Source: Nocardia fluminea (GTDB lineage: Bacteria; Actinomycetota; Actinomycetes; Mycobacteriales; Mycobacteriaceae). Taken from it: 64,000 nucleotides of DNA. Below are positions 17,738 to 27,543 of this stretch, piece after piece. The position numbers and the translations under genes were made by a program. A model generated the notes under the pieces. That model was not told the origin of the DNA, searched no databases, and saw only the letters and a list, made by a program, of their open reading frames with translations. How positions within the stretch are numbered: position 1 is the stretch's first letter; each line of letters begins with the position of its first letter. The stretch lies in NCBI RefSeq assembly GCF_002846365.1, contig NZ_PJMW01000002.1, positions 1,426,001 to 1,490,000 on the forward strand. The letters run 5' to 3'.

Positions 17738-19642
17738 TTACTGAGCGGCCGCGAACTGGGCGTTGTACAGGTTGTAGTACGGCCCGCGCTCGGCGAGCAG
17801 CCGCTCGTGGGTGCCGTGTTCGACGATGCGCCCCTTGTCCATCACCACGATCAGATCCGCGTCACGAATCGTCGAAAGCCGATGCGCGATCACGAAGCTG
17901 GTGCGATCGCGGCGCAGGGCCGCGGTGGCGTGCTGGACCAGCGACTCGGTGCGGGTGTCGACCGAACTGGTGGCCTCGTCCAGGATCAGGATCGACGGCT
18001 TGGCCAGGAACGCGCGGGCGATCGTGATGAGCTGCTTCTCGCCCGCGCTCACCCCGCCGCCCTCTTCGTCGATGACCGTGTCGTAGCCGTCGGGCAGCGA
18101 GTGCACGAACCGGTCGACGTAGGCCGCCCTGGCCGCGGCCAGGATGTCGGCCTCCGACGCCGTCGGGTTGCCGTAGGCGATGTTCTCGCGAATGGTGCCC
18201 TTGAACAGCCAGGTGTCCTGGAGCACCATGCCGATCCGCGAGCGCAGATGGTCGCGGGTGATGGTGGTGATGTCGACGTCGTCGATGGCGATGGTGCCCG
18301 CGTCGAGTTCGTAGAAGCGCATCAGCAGGTTCACCAGCGTGGTCTTGCCCGCGCCGGTCGGGCCGACGATGGCGACCACGTGCCCGGGATCCGCGACCAG
18401 CGAAAGCCGTTCGATGACGGGGGTTTCCGGGTCGTAGCCGAAGGACACCGCCTCGAACTCCACCCGCCCGCGATCCACCGGGCGCGCGATCTCCACCACC
18501 GGATCGGGGCTCTGTTCCTCGGCGTCGAGGATCTCGAAGATCCGCTCCGCCGAGGCGACGCCGGACTGCAGCAGGTTCGCCATCGCACCGATCTGGGTGA
18601 GCGGCTGGCTGAACTGGCGCGAGTACTGGATGAACGCCTGCACATCACCGAGCGACAGGTTGCCGGTCGCCACCCGCAGCCCGCCGACCAGCGCGATGAA
18701 CACGAAGTTCACGTTTCCGAGGAACATGATGGCCGGCATGATCAGGCCGGAGATGAACTGCGCCTTGAAGCTCGCGTCGTAGAGCTTGTTGTTGCGCTTG
18801 TCGAACTCCTCGCCGACCTCGCGGCCGCGACCGAACGCGGTGATGATCTCGTGGCCCGTGTAGGCCTCTTCCACCGAGGAGTTCACCTCGCCGGTGAATT
18901 TCCACTGGTTCACGAAGTGCGGCTTGGATCGCTTGGCGATCTGCGCGGTGACCACGATGGCGGCGGGCACCGTGAGCAGCGCGATCAGCGCCAGCAGCGG
19001 CGAGATCCAGAACATCATGATCAGGATGCCGATCACGGTGAACACCGAGACCAGCAGCTGGCTCATCGTCTGCTGCAGGCTCTGCGAGACGTTGTCGACG
19101 TCGTTGGTGACGCGGCTGAGCACATCACCGCGCGGAGCGGTGTCGAAGTAGCGCAGCGGCAGCCGGTGCAGCTTCTGCTCCACCTCGTCGCGCAGCCGCT
19201 TCACGGTGCGGTTGATGGCGATGTTGAGCAGATAACCCTGCAGCCAGCCGAAGACCGCGGCGGCCACGTACAGCGCGAGCACGAGCATCAGCACGCGGCC
19301 GACGGCGTCGAAGTCGATGCCGGTGCCGGGGATCACGTTCATCGCCGAGAGCATGTCGGCGCGGGTGGTCTCGCCCTGCCTGCGTAGCAGCTCGACGGTC
19401 TGGTCCTTGGTGAGGCCGGGTTCGAGCTGCTTGCCGACGAAGCCGTCGAACACCAGGTTCGTCGCCTTGCCGAGCAGGTACGGGCCGAGCGTATTGAGGA
19501 CCACGGAGGTGATCACCAGCGCGATGATCACACCGACGGTGAACTTCTCGGGAGCCAGCCTGCTCACCAGCCGCTTCAGCGACGGACGGAACGACTTGGC
19601 CTTCGTTCCCGGCGCTCCGGGAACGGGTGCGCCTGGCCTCAT
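17738..19642 (-). CDS. ABC exporter half-transporter with canonical ATPase site (heterodimer subunit B)
   Basis: The 634-residue protein has a six-helix ABC transmembrane domain (residues about 40-370) and an ATPase domain with Walker A GPTGAGKTTLVNL, signature VSAGEKQL, Walker B ILILDEATSSVD (catalytic Glu present) and H-loop VIAHRLST. It resembles actinobacterial multidrug/lipid exporters of the Rv1272c/Rv1273c kind. Its ATG overlaps the stop of the partner gene (19639-19642), so the two are translationally coupled and very likely form a heterodimer. The substrate is unknown. Confidence 0.9.
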   Translation of the reverse strand: MRPGAPVPGAPGTKAKSFRPSLKRLVSRLAPEKFTVGVIIALVITSVVLNTLGPYLLGKATNLVFDGFVGKQLEPGLTKDQTVELLRRQGETTRADMLSAMNVIPGTGIDFDAVGRVLMLVLALYVAAAVFGWLQGYLLNIAINRTVKRLRDEVEQKLHRLPLRYFDTAPRGDVLSRVTNDVDNVSQSLQQTMSQLLVSVFTVIGILIMMFWISPLLALIALLTVPAAIVVTAQIAKRSKPHFVNQWKFTGEVNSSVEEAYTGHEIITAFGRGREVGEEFDKRNNKLYDASFKAQFISGLIMPAIMFLGNVNFVFIALVGGLRVATGNLSLGDVQAFIQYSRQFSQPLTQIGAMANLLQSGVASAERIFEILDAEEQSPDPVVEIARPVDRGRVEFEAVSFGYDPETPVIERLSLVADPGHVVAIVGPTGAGKTTLVNLLMRFYELDAGTIAIDDVDITTITRDHLRSRIGMVLQDTWLFKGTIRENIAYGNPTASEADILAAARAAYVDRFVHSLPDGYDTVIDEEGGGVSAGEKQLITIARAFLAKPSILILDEATSSVDTRTESLVQHATAALRRDRTSFVIAHRLSTIRDADLIVVMDKGRIVEHGTHERLLAERGPYYNLYNAQFAAAQ

Positions 19643-21372
19643 CGGGCTTCCTCCACGCTCAGCTGGGACTCGACGATCTCTCGGTACTCCGAGCAGCGCT
19701 GCATCAATTGGTCATGGGTTCCGATGCCCGCCATCGCACCGTCTTCGAGGACGACGATCTGGTCGGCGTCGCGAATCGTCTGGATCCGCTGCGCCACGAT
19801 GATCACCGACGCGTCGGCGGTCTCGGGCTTCAGCGCGGCGCGCAACCGGGCGTCGGTGGCGACGTCGAGTGCGGAGAACGAATCGTCGAACAGGAAGATC
19901 CGCGGCTTGCGCACCAGCGCGCGGGCGATACACAGCCGCTGACGCTGACCGCCCGACACCGTGGTGCCGCCCTGGGCGACCGGAGTGTCGAGGCCCTGTG
20001 GCATCTCCCGCACGAAATCGGCCGCCTGGGCGACCTCGAGCGCGTGCCAGAGTTCGTCGTCGGTGGCGGCGGGATTGCCGTAGCGCAGGTTGGTCGCGAT
20101 GGTGCCGGAGAACAGATAGGCCTTCTGCGGCACCAATCCGATCCCGCCGCGCAGCACTTCGAGGTCGAGGTGGCGGACATCGGTACCGCCGACGTAGACC
20201 GCGCCGTCGGTGACGTCGATCAGGCGTGGGATCAGGTTGATCAGTGTGGTCTTACCCGCACCGGTCGACCCGACGACGGCGGTGGTGGTTCCGGGCGCCA
20301 CCTCGAACCGGATTCCGCGCAGCACCGGCTTCTCCGCGCCGGGGTAGGCGAATTCCGCGAACTGCAGGTCGACCGTGGCCTGGTCGCCCTTGAACGACTG
20401 CGGCAACCGCGGCGGGCGCACCGAGGACTCGGTCTCGAGCACCGCGCCGATCCGATCGGCGGAGACGGCCGCACGCGGGGCCATCATCGCCAGGAACGAG
20501 GCCATCATGACGGCCATCAGGATCTGCATGACGTAGGACAGCATCGCGGTGAGCGAGCCGATCTGCATCGTGCCGTCCTCGACATGGTGACCGCCGAACC
20601 AGATCACCCCGACGGCGGTCAGATTGCTGATCAACATCACGGTCGGGAACATCAGCGCCATCAGCTTGCCGACGCGCAACGACGCGTCGGTGAGCGCGGT
20701 GTTGGCCATGCCGAAGCGCCAGATCTCCTGCCGCTCGCGCACGAACGCGCGCACCACCCTGATGCCGGTGATCTGCTCGCGCAGCACCCGGTTGACGCCG
20801 TCGATGCGTTCCTGCATCTGCCGGAACCCGGGCACCATCTTGGCCACGATCGTGCCCATGGAGAGGGCGAGGGCGGGCACCGCGATCAGCAGCAACCACG
20901 ACAGCCCGAGGTCCTCGCGCAGCGCCATGACGACGCCACCGACGCACATGATCGGCGCCATCACCAGGATCGTCACCGACATCACGATGAGCAGCTGGAC
21001 CTGTTGGATGTCGTTGGTCGAGCGGGTGATCAGCGACGGCGCGCCGAACATCCCGACCTCTCTGGCCGAGAACGTCTCCACCCGGTGCAGCACGCCACCG
21101 CGCATGTCCCGACCGGCGCCCATCGCCGCCTGCGCGCCGAAGTACACCGACGCCGACGAGGCCACGATCTGCACGCAGCTCACCGCGAGCATCCACAGAC
21201 CGGTGGTCCAGATGTACCCGATGTCGCCCTTGGTGACACCGTCGTCGATCAGGTCGGCATTGAGACTGGGCAGGTAGAGCATCGCGATAACCGAGATCAG
21301 CTGGAGTACGAGGACACCCGCCAGCTGGGCGCGGTACGGAGCCAGGTAGGTCCGTAGCAGGGAGATCAACAT
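19639..21372 (-). CDS. ABC exporter half-transporter with degenerate ATPase site (heterodimer subunit A)
   Basis: The 577-residue partner has the same domain plan: Walker A GSTGAGKTTLINL, signature VSGGQRQRL, Walker B RIFLFDDSFSALD. The residue after the Walker B Asp is Asp instead of catalytic Glu, and the H-loop His is Gln (IIVAQRIQT). These are the features of the non-hydrolysing site in heterodimeric exporters. ATG 21372 starts at the first membrane domain. An Rrf2 regulator lies upstream in the same direction. Confidence 0.9.
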   Translation of the reverse strand: MLISLLRTYLAPYRAQLAGVLVLQLISVIAMLYLPSLNADLIDDGVTKGDIGYIWTTGLWMLAVSCVQIVASSASVYFGAQAAMGAGRDMRGGVLHRVETFSAREVGMFGAPSLITRSTNDIQQVQLLIVMSVTILVMAPIMCVGGVVMALREDLGLSWLLLIAVPALALSMGTIVAKMVPGFRQMQERIDGVNRVLREQITGIRVVRAFVRERQEIWRFGMANTALTDASLRVGKLMALMFPTVMLISNLTAVGVIWFGGHHVEDGTMQIGSLTAMLSYVMQILMAVMMASFLAMMAPRAAVSADRIGAVLETESSVRPPRLPQSFKGDQATVDLQFAEFAYPGAEKPVLRGIRFEVAPGTTTAVVGSTGAGKTTLINLIPRLIDVTDGAVYVGGTDVRHLDLEVLRGGIGLVPQKAYLFSGTIATNLRYGNPAATDDELWHALEVAQAADFVREMPQGLDTPVAQGGTTVSGGQRQRLCIARALVRKPRIFLFDDSFSALDVATDARLRAALKPETADASVIIVAQRIQTIRDADQIVVLEDGAMAGIGTHDQLMQRCSEYREIVESQLSVEEAR

Positions 21373-21456
21373 GATGGTCGAAGGCTACAGCGCACGGCAG
21401 ACCAGCGCCGAGCACTTTTACCCACCCTGTGGACAACTCTCAGCCTGTGGATAACT

Positions 21457-21933
21457 TCAGGTCCCGGCCGGGGTGCGCGGCTCGCGCCGCACCCAAGCGC
21501 CGGGGTCGGCGACCAGTTCACCGATGAAACCGGGCAGCCGGTCCGCGGCGACGTCGGCGATGGAGACGTTCTCCAGCACGGCCCGGATATTGACCCGCAG
21601 CGCGATCCACACCTGCTGCAACGGTTCCGCCGCGCCCGGATACCGGACGTCCTCGGGGCGTTGCCCGCGCACCGACGCCAGCGGCGACTCCACCGCGCGG
21701 ATCACATCGGCCACCGAGATCTCCGTCGCGGGTCTGCCGAGGCGATATCCGCCGTCGGGCCCGCGCCTGCTCAGTACGAGTTCGGCGCGACGCAGTTCGG
21801 CCAGCACCGTCTCCAGCACCTTCGGTGGGATCTGCGCGGCGGCGGCGATGGCCTCGGACTTGACGACTCCGTCGGCCGCGGCGAGCTCGAGCAGCGTTCG
21901 CACCGCGTAATCGACCCTGGCGGTGATATGCAC
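21457..21933 (-). CDS. Rrf2-family transcriptional regulator without cluster cysteines
   Basis: The 158-residue protein starts MHITARVDYAVRTLLELAAA, the classic Rrf2 opening. It continues with a winged helix (IPPKVLETVLAELRRAELVL, RRGPDGGYRLGRP). No cysteine is present, so it cannot bind an iron-sulfur cluster the way IscR or NsrR do and must sense something else. It lies between the TetR gene and the ABC pair on the same strand; it may control the ABC genes, but no operator is identified. Confidence 0.88.
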   Translation of the reverse strand: MHITARVDYAVRTLLELAAADGVVKSEAIAAAAQIPPKVLETVLAELRRAELVLSRRGPDGGYRLGRPATEISVADVIRAVESPLASVRGQRPEDVRYPGAAEPLQQVWIALRVNIRAVLENVSIADVAADRLPGFIGELVADPGAWVRREPRTPAGT

Positions 21934-21943
21934 GGTGTCGAAC

Positions 21944-22537
21944 TTACGCGGTCCCGCACGCGGTCAGTACGCAGGTCGCCGCGTCGAGGAGGGTTTTCTC
22001 CACCATCTCGTCGGTGGCGCCGGGCGCGAGCTCCGAGGACAGCAGCGCTACGCCGAGCACCTCTATCGCCGCGGCGGCGCGGAGCTGAGCGTCGTGGGTA
22101 GCGTTCGGCCCGGCCAGCCATTGCCGCAGCTCACGGGTGGGTTCCATCAGGTCGGGATAGCGGTCGGCGATGGCGTTGACGATGGCGGCGGTGTCGCGCA
22201 CGCAGAGCGCGCCCGCGTCGCGATGGCGGATCATGCCGCGCAGGTAGGTGCGCAGGACCGCGCGGATGCCCTCGTCGTTGTAGGGAACGGCCTCGATGTC
22301 CTCGACGATGTCGCGCATGTGATCGATGATCGGATCGATGATCGCCAGAAGCAGATCGAGCTTCGACGCGTAGTGGTAATAGAGCGAAGCCTTCGTGATT
22401 CCCACCACATCCGCCACCTCGCGCAGGCTCGTCTGCTCGAAACCCTTGGCGGCGAAGAGCTGGACCGCGGCGTCGCGGATCGCCTGTTTAGTGCCCCCAC
22501 CTGCGGTGACGGTGTCGGCGATGTCTCGGGCGGCCAT
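21944..22537 (-). CDS. TetR-family regulator divergent from MMPL transporters
   Basis: The 197-residue protein has a TetR HTH at residues about 18-62 (RDAAVQLFAAKGFEQTSLRE, VVGITKASLYYHYASK). The C-terminal part resembles TetR_C_33-type domains. ATG 22537 is preceded by GGGAGGATT, so the longer frame to 22612 is not used. The divergent spacer to the MMPL gene holds two overlapping palindromes (22613-22639), the likely operator. It probably represses the MMPL pair. Confidence 0.87.
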   Translation of the reverse strand: MAARDIADTVTAGGGTKQAIRDAAVQLFAAKGFEQTSLREVADVVGITKASLYYHYASKLDLLLAIIDPIIDHMRDIVEDIEAVPYNDEGIRAVLRTYLRGMIRHRDAGALCVRDTAAIVNAIADRYPDLMEPTRELRQWLAGPNATHDAQLRAAAAIEVLGVALLSSELAPGATDEMVEKTLLDAATCVLTACGTA

Positions 22538-22612
22538 GGCGGCAATCCTCCCATGATTCAGTGTGACGGATCCGGCGCCCCCAATATTGAGGTTGCTCCT
22601 CCACTTATCCAC

Positions 22613-22639
22613 TAGGTAGTCTACCTACCGCACGGTAGG
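22613..22639. promoter_or_regulatory. Two overlapping palindromes, probable TetR operator
   Basis: TAGGTAG-T-CTACCTA (22613-22627) overlaps CCTACCG-CA-CGGTAGG (22624-22639). The shared CTACC/GGTAG half-sites are typical for TetR-type repressors that bind as two dimers. The site is about 100 bases upstream of the MMPL start. Confidence 0.78.
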
Positions 22640-22738
22640 CAGAAAACGATGTTGTGGAGGCGGGTCCCGCAGGGGTGGCCCGCGAGTGCTGTCTACGAGC
22701 CATGCCACCCACCCGTTCTTCGCGCTAGGAGCACACGC

Positions 22739-25033
22739 GTGTCCGTATACCTGTACAGATGGGGAAAGTTCGCTTTCCGCCGCAAATGGATCGTCTTGCC
22801 GGTCTGGCTACTGCTGTTCGTAGTGCTCGGCGGCCTCGGCGCCACACTGAGCAAGCCGATGTCCAACGACTTCAGCATGCCCGAGCTCCCGTCGGCCCGC
22901 GCCAACGAGATTCTCGACAAGCACTTCGAAGGCATGTCCGAGCAGTTCTCGATGGATGCCGTCACCGGCACCTACGTGATCGGCGCGCCGGAGGGGCAGA
23001 AGCTCACCGACCCGGCCAACCGCGCCGCGATCGACGCGTTCATCGCCAAGCTCAACGATCTGTCGATCGTCGATCACGAGAAGAAGCTGGCCAGCCCGGT
23101 CGCGGCCACCGAGGAGATGGGCTGCCTCGCCGCCCCTGACCCGTCGAAGTGCTCGTCCGCCCCGCTCAATGTGCTGAGCGAGACCGCACCCGGCACCGTC
23201 GGCGTGCTCAGCGTCCCGTTCACCATCAAGGCCGTCACCGACGTGACCGACGCCGAGCGCGACGCCGCCTTCGAGGTCGGTGCCGAAGCCCGCAACGCCG
23301 GGCTGACCGTCGAGCTCAGCGGCTCGATCGCGATGAAGCAGGAACAGCCGAGCGGCAAGTCCGAACTGATCGGCATGGGTGTCGCGCTCATCGTGATGGT
23401 CATCGCCTTCGGCGCCATCGTCGCCGCGGTCGTGCCCATCATCACCGCCATCGTCGGCCTCGGTGCCGCGACTTCGCTGATCATGCTCGGCACCTCGGTG
23501 ATGGAAGTGCCCGGCTTCACCACCTTCCTGGCCTCGATGATCGGTATCGCGCTGTCGATCGACTACGCGCTGTTCATCGTCTCCCGGTACAAACACGAAC
23601 TGGCCGTGCGTGATTCGGCCGAAGAAGCCGCGGGTACCGCGCTCGGTACCGCCGGTTCGGCCGTGGTGTTCGCCGGTCTCACCGTGATCATCGCGCTCGG
23701 CGCGCTCGGCATCGTCGGCGTGGAGTTCCTGACCTTCATGGGTCTGGGTGGCGCCATCGCCGCCGCGTTCGCCGTGCTCACCGCCGTCACCCTGATGCCG
23801 GCGCTGATGGGTGCCTTCGGCAAGTCGCTGTTCAAGCCGAAGCTGCCGCTCGTGGCGCAGCACGACCCGGACGACGACACCTCGGTCACCAACGGCCAGC
23901 GTTTCGCCAAGCTGATCGCCAAGGCCCCGTGGGTCGCGCTCGTCCTGTCGGTGCTCGTGCTCGGTGCGCTCGCCGCGCCTGCCGCCGGTCTGAACCTGGG
24001 CCTGCCGGGCGACGACAGCATGCCGAAGACCTCCACCATCCGTAAGGCCTACGACCTGCGGACCGAAGGCTTCGGTGAAGGCAGCAACGGCGTGCTCATG
24101 GTCGCCGCTGACCTCAGTGCGACGCCTCAGGGCGAGCGTGAGGCCGCGATCGGTGCGCTGCGTGCCAAGCTCGAGTCCTACGAGGGCATGGATTACGTCA
24201 CCGAGCCGGTGTGGAGCAAGGACAACCAGGGCGCCATGCTCAACGGTGTCCCGAAGTCCGGTCCGAACAACCAGGACACCAAGGATCTGGTCGCCGAAGC
24301 ACGTGGCGCGGAAGCGGATCTGAACGCGCAGTACGGCATGGAATACGGCATCACCGGCACCACCGCCATCTACGCCGATGTCGACCATGTGCTGCTCAGC
24401 AAGATCCTGCCGTACCTGGCGATCGTGGCCGGTGCCGCGTTCATCCTGCTGATCCTGGTGTTCCGCTCGATCCTGGTCCCGCTCACCGCGGCGCTCGGCT
24501 TCCTGCTGTCGATGGGCGCCACCTTCGGCGCGACGGTGCTGATCTTCCAGCAGGGCAAGTTCGGCCTGATCGAGGATCCGCAACCGCTGGTCAGCTTCCT
24601 GCCGATCATGTTGATCGGCTTGGTCTTCGGCTTGGCCATGGACTATCAGGTGTTCCTGGTGACCCGCATGCGCGAGGAATTCGTGCACGGCAAGTCGCCC
24701 AAGGACGCGATGGTCGCCGGTTATCACCACGGTGCCCGCGTGGTGACCTCGGCCGCGATCATCATGATCTCGGTGTTCGGCTCCTTCATCCTGGAGACCG
24801 ACGTCACCGCCAAGTCGTTCGGTTTCGCGCTGGCCGCCGGTGTGGCGATCGACGCGTTCATCGTTCGCATGATCGTCGTGCCCGCGCTGCTGGTGATCAT
24901 GGGCAAGTGGGCGTGGTGGATGCCGAAGTGGCTCGACCGTGTCGTGCCCGATATCGACGTCGAGGGCGCGAAGCTCGAGCAGCTGCGTACCGAGAACGTC
25001 GAAACGGTGAAGCACCCGGTTTCGGTCGGCTGA
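22739..25033 (+). CDS. MMPL-family RND transporter, first of tandem pair
   Basis: The 764-residue inner-membrane protein has the MMPL plan: an N-terminal helix (RKWIVLPVWLLLFVVLGGLG), a large extracytoplasmic loop, five helices, a second loop and a second set of helices. The proton-relay Asp-Tyr pairs are visible in SIDYALFIVSRYKHE and AMDYQVFLVTRMREEF. The family exports lipids or siderophores in mycobacteria, or small toxic compounds. GTG 22739 follows GGAG. A short cytoplasmic C-terminus makes it unlike MmpL3. The terminator at 25051 separates it from the second copy. Confidence 0.92.
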   Translation: MSVYLYRWGKFAFRRKWIVLPVWLLLFVVLGGLGATLSKPMSNDFSMPELPSARANEILDKHFEGMSEQFSMDAVTGTYVIGAPEGQKLTDPANRAAIDAFIAKLNDLSIVDHEKKLASPVAATEEMGCLAAPDPSKCSSAPLNVLSETAPGTVGVLSVPFTIKAVTDVTDAERDAAFEVGAEARNAGLTVELSGSIAMKQEQPSGKSELIGMGVALIVMVIAFGAIVAAVVPIITAIVGLGAATSLIMLGTSVMEVPGFTTFLASMIGIALSIDYALFIVSRYKHELAVRDSAEEAAGTALGTAGSAVVFAGLTVIIALGALGIVGVEFLTFMGLGGAIAAAFAVLTAVTLMPALMGAFGKSLFKPKLPLVAQHDPDDDTSVTNGQRFAKLIAKAPWVALVLSVLVLGALAAPAAGLNLGLPGDDSMPKTSTIRKAYDLRTEGFGEGSNGVLMVAADLSATPQGEREAAIGALRAKLESYEGMDYVTEPVWSKDNQGAMLNGVPKSGPNNQDTKDLVAEARGAEADLNAQYGMEYGITGTTAIYADVDHVLLSKILPYLAIVAGAAFILLILVFRSILVPLTAALGFLLSMGATFGATVLIFQQGKFGLIEDPQPLVSFLPIMLIGLVFGLAMDYQVFLVTRMREEFVHGKSPKDAMVAGYHHGARVVTSAAIIMISVFGSFILETDVTAKSFGFALAAGVAIDAFIVRMIVVPALLVIMGKWAWWMPKWLDRVVPDIDVEGAKLEQLRTENVETVKHPVSVG

Positions 25034-25050
25034 CCCGTCACTGAATCGAA

Positions 25051-25092
25051 CGGCCCCGCAATCCGCTCCTGGATTGCGGGGCCGCTTGTTTT
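25051..25092 (+). terminator. Strong terminator between the MMPL genes
   Basis: A perfect 14-bp stem CGGCCCCGCAATCC / GGATTGCGGGGCCG around GCTCCT, then GCTTGTTTT. Confidence 0.92.
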
Positions 25093-25211
25093 CGGTCTCC
25101 GCGCTGGAGGCGGTGCTTGATATCGCGGTTGCCGGGCAGCAGACTCAGGGCTAGTTCGACCCGGCTATACCTCCGATCCGCGCTCTGCACCGATCCACGA
25201 GGAGAAGAACC

Positions 25212-27497
25212 GTGTCTGTCTATCTCTACCGGTGGGGCAAGCTGGCCTTCCGCCGCAAATGGATTGTGCTGCCCGTCTGGTTGCTGTTCTTCATGGTGCT
25301 CGCGGGGCTTGGATCCTCGTTGCAGAAGCCGATGACCGATGACTTCAGCATGCCGAACCTGCCCTCGGAACGGGCCACCGAAATCCTCGACAAGCACTTC
25401 CCCGGCATGTCGGAGGCTTTCGCCTTCGACGCCGTGACCGGCACCTATGTGGTGGGCGCGCCCCCGGGCCAGAAACTCACCGACCCGGCCAACCGGGCCG
25501 CGATCGACGAGCTGATCGGCAAGCTCGAGCAACTCGACATCGTCGACCATGCCGAGCCGATCGTGAATCCGATCACCGCTACCGAGGAAATGGGTTGCCT
25601 CACCGGGCAACCCGACCCGTCGACATGTAGCGGCGCCCCGCTGAACGTACTGAACAAGACCGCGCCCGACACCGTCGCGTTCTTCAGCGTCCCGTTCACG
25701 ATCACCGACTTCGCCGACATCACCGCCGAGCAACGCGAGGCCGCCTACAACGCGGGCGACACCGCCCGCGCGGCCGGGCTGACGGTCGAGATCAGCGGCA
25801 CCATCGCGATGGAACAGGAGATGCCGAGCGGCAAGTCCGAGATGATCGGTATGGCTGTGGCATTGGTGGTGATGATCGTGGCATTCGGCGCGATCGTCGC
25901 CGCGTTCGTGCCGATCATCACCGCGATCGTCGGACTCGGCGCGGCGACTTCGCTGATCTTCCTGTCGACGTCGGTGGTGTCGGTGCCGAGCTTCACCACG
26001 TTCCTCGCCTCGATGATCGGCATCGCGCTCTCGATCGACTACGCGCTGTTCATCGTCTCGCGCTACAAACATGAGCTGGCGGTGCAGGATTCCGCCGAGG
26101 AAGCGGTCGGCTCGGCGTTGGGGACCGCGGGTTCGGCGGTGGTGTTCGCCGGGCTCACCGTCATCATCGCGCTGGTCGGGTTGAGCATCGTGGGGGTCAG
26201 ATTCCTGACGTTCATGGGTCTGGGTGGCGCCATCGCCGCCGCGTTCGCCGTGCTCACCGCCATCACGCTGATGCCGGCGCTGCTCGGCGCGTTCGGCAAG
26301 GCGCTGTTCAAGCCGAAGCTGCCGGTGATCGCCCAGAACGATCCCGAGGACGACAGTGTCGTCACCAACGGCACCCGCGTCGCCAGGGTGATCGCCAAGT
26401 TCCCCGCGGTGACGATGATCCTGGCCATCGTGGTGCTCGGTCTGCTCGCCGCACCGGCGCTGAACCTGAACCTCGGCCTGCCCGGCGAGGACAGCCTGCC
26501 CAAGTCGACCACCGTCCGCAAGGCCTACGACCTGCGCACCGAAGGTTTCGGCGAGGGCAGCAACGGTGTACTCCAGGTGGCCGTCGACCTCAGCGAAACG
26601 CCCGTCGACCAGCGTCCGGCGGCATTGAATGCCTTGCGCGTCAAGCTGCAGTCCTACCCCGACATGGATCTGGTCACCGAGCCGCAGATGAGCAAGGACG
26701 GGGCGGGCGCGCTGATCAACGGCATCCCCAAGACCGGACCCAACGCACAGTCGACGAAGGATCTCGTGCAGTCGGCGCGCGCTGCGGAATCCGATCTGCA
26801 CGAGCAATACGACATGTCGTACGGCATCACCGGAACCACCGCCATCTACGCCGATATCGACCATGTGCTGCTGAGCAAGATCGTCCCGTACATGGCGATC
26901 GTGGCAGGCGCGGCCTTCATCCTGCTGATCCTGGTGTTCCGCTCGATCCTGGTGCCGCTCACCGCCGCGCTCGGCTTCCTGCTGTCGATGGCGGCCACCT
27001 TCGGCGCGACTGTGCTGATCTTCCAGGAGGGCGAGCTCGGGCTGATCAAGGATCCGCATCCACTGGTCAGCTTCCTACCGATCATGTTGATCGGCTTGGT
27101 CTTCGGCTTGGCGATGGACTACCAGGTGTTCCTGGTGACCCGCATGCGCGAGGAATACGTCCATGGCGCCGATCCCACCGACGCCGTGATCAAGGGCTAT
27201 CACCACGGTGCGCGGGTGGTGACCTCGGCGGCGATCATCATGATCTCGGTGTTCGGTTCGTTCCTGCTCGAATCCGACGTCACTGCCAAGTCGATGGGCT
27301 TCGCGCTGGCGGCGGGCGTGGCCTTGGACGCGTTCGTCGTCCGGATGGTGCTCATTCCCGCTTTGCTTGTGCTGCTGGGCAAGTGGGCGTGGTGGATGCC
27401 GCAGTGGCTGGACCGGATCGTGCCCGATATCGACGTCGAAGGCTCGCGGCTGCGCGAGATCCAGGCCGATCAGCGCGAGGTCGCGCCGGTACCGTAA
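25212..27497 (+). CDS. MMPL-family RND transporter, second of tandem pair
   Basis: The 761-residue paralogue can be aligned with the preceding protein end to end with few gaps and keeps both Asp-Tyr pairs (SIDYALFIVSRYKHE, AMDYQVFLVTRMREEY). GTG 25212 has GAGGAGAAG upstream. The strong terminator before it implies its own promoter, though readthrough is possible. The divergence is spread over the extracytoplasmic loops, which fits a duplicated pump with altered substrate range. The possibility that the two act as one complex is inference. Confidence 0.92.
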   Translation: MSVYLYRWGKLAFRRKWIVLPVWLLFFMVLAGLGSSLQKPMTDDFSMPNLPSERATEILDKHFPGMSEAFAFDAVTGTYVVGAPPGQKLTDPANRAAIDELIGKLEQLDIVDHAEPIVNPITATEEMGCLTGQPDPSTCSGAPLNVLNKTAPDTVAFFSVPFTITDFADITAEQREAAYNAGDTARAAGLTVEISGTIAMEQEMPSGKSEMIGMAVALVVMIVAFGAIVAAFVPIITAIVGLGAATSLIFLSTSVVSVPSFTTFLASMIGIALSIDYALFIVSRYKHELAVQDSAEEAVGSALGTAGSAVVFAGLTVIIALVGLSIVGVRFLTFMGLGGAIAAAFAVLTAITLMPALLGAFGKALFKPKLPVIAQNDPEDDSVVTNGTRVARVIAKFPAVTMILAIVVLGLLAAPALNLNLGLPGEDSLPKSTTVRKAYDLRTEGFGEGSNGVLQVAVDLSETPVDQRPAALNALRVKLQSYPDMDLVTEPQMSKDGAGALINGIPKTGPNAQSTKDLVQSARAAESDLHEQYDMSYGITGTTAIYADIDHVLLSKIVPYMAIVAGAAFILLILVFRSILVPLTAALGFLLSMAATFGATVLIFQEGELGLIKDPHPLVSFLPIMLIGLVFGLAMDYQVFLVTRMREEYVHGADPTDAVIKGYHHGARVVTSAAIIMISVFGSFLLESDVTAKSMGFALAAGVALDAFVVRMVLIPALLVLLGKWAWWMPQWLDRIVPDIDVEGSRLREIQADQREVAPVP

Positions 27498-27509
27498 GGC
27501 TGAGCATCG

Positions 27510-27543
27510 ATGGCCGGGGAACTCTGGTTCCCCGGCCATTTCG
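27510..27543. terminator. Bidirectional terminator after MMPL 2
   Basis: ATGGCCGGGGAAC and GTTCCCCGGCCAT (27510-27522 and 27527-27539) enclose TCTG, then TTTC. It lies between convergent genes. Confidence 0.85.

Noticed and set aside
17807..19387. Plus-strand open frame opposite the ABC subunit
   Set aside because: Composition is typical of antisense to Ala/Leu-rich coding sequence, and the minus strand shows all ABC motifs.
22808..25015. Long minus-strand open frame opposite the first MMPL gene
   Set aside because: Its product is an Asp/Glu/His/Arg-rich string with no fold-like pattern. It is the usual antisense shadow of a high-GC gene, and the plus strand has clear MMPL motifs.
25038..27059. 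Long minus-strand open frame opposite the second MMPL gene
   Set aside because: Same reason: antisense shadow of a strongly recognised transporter gene.
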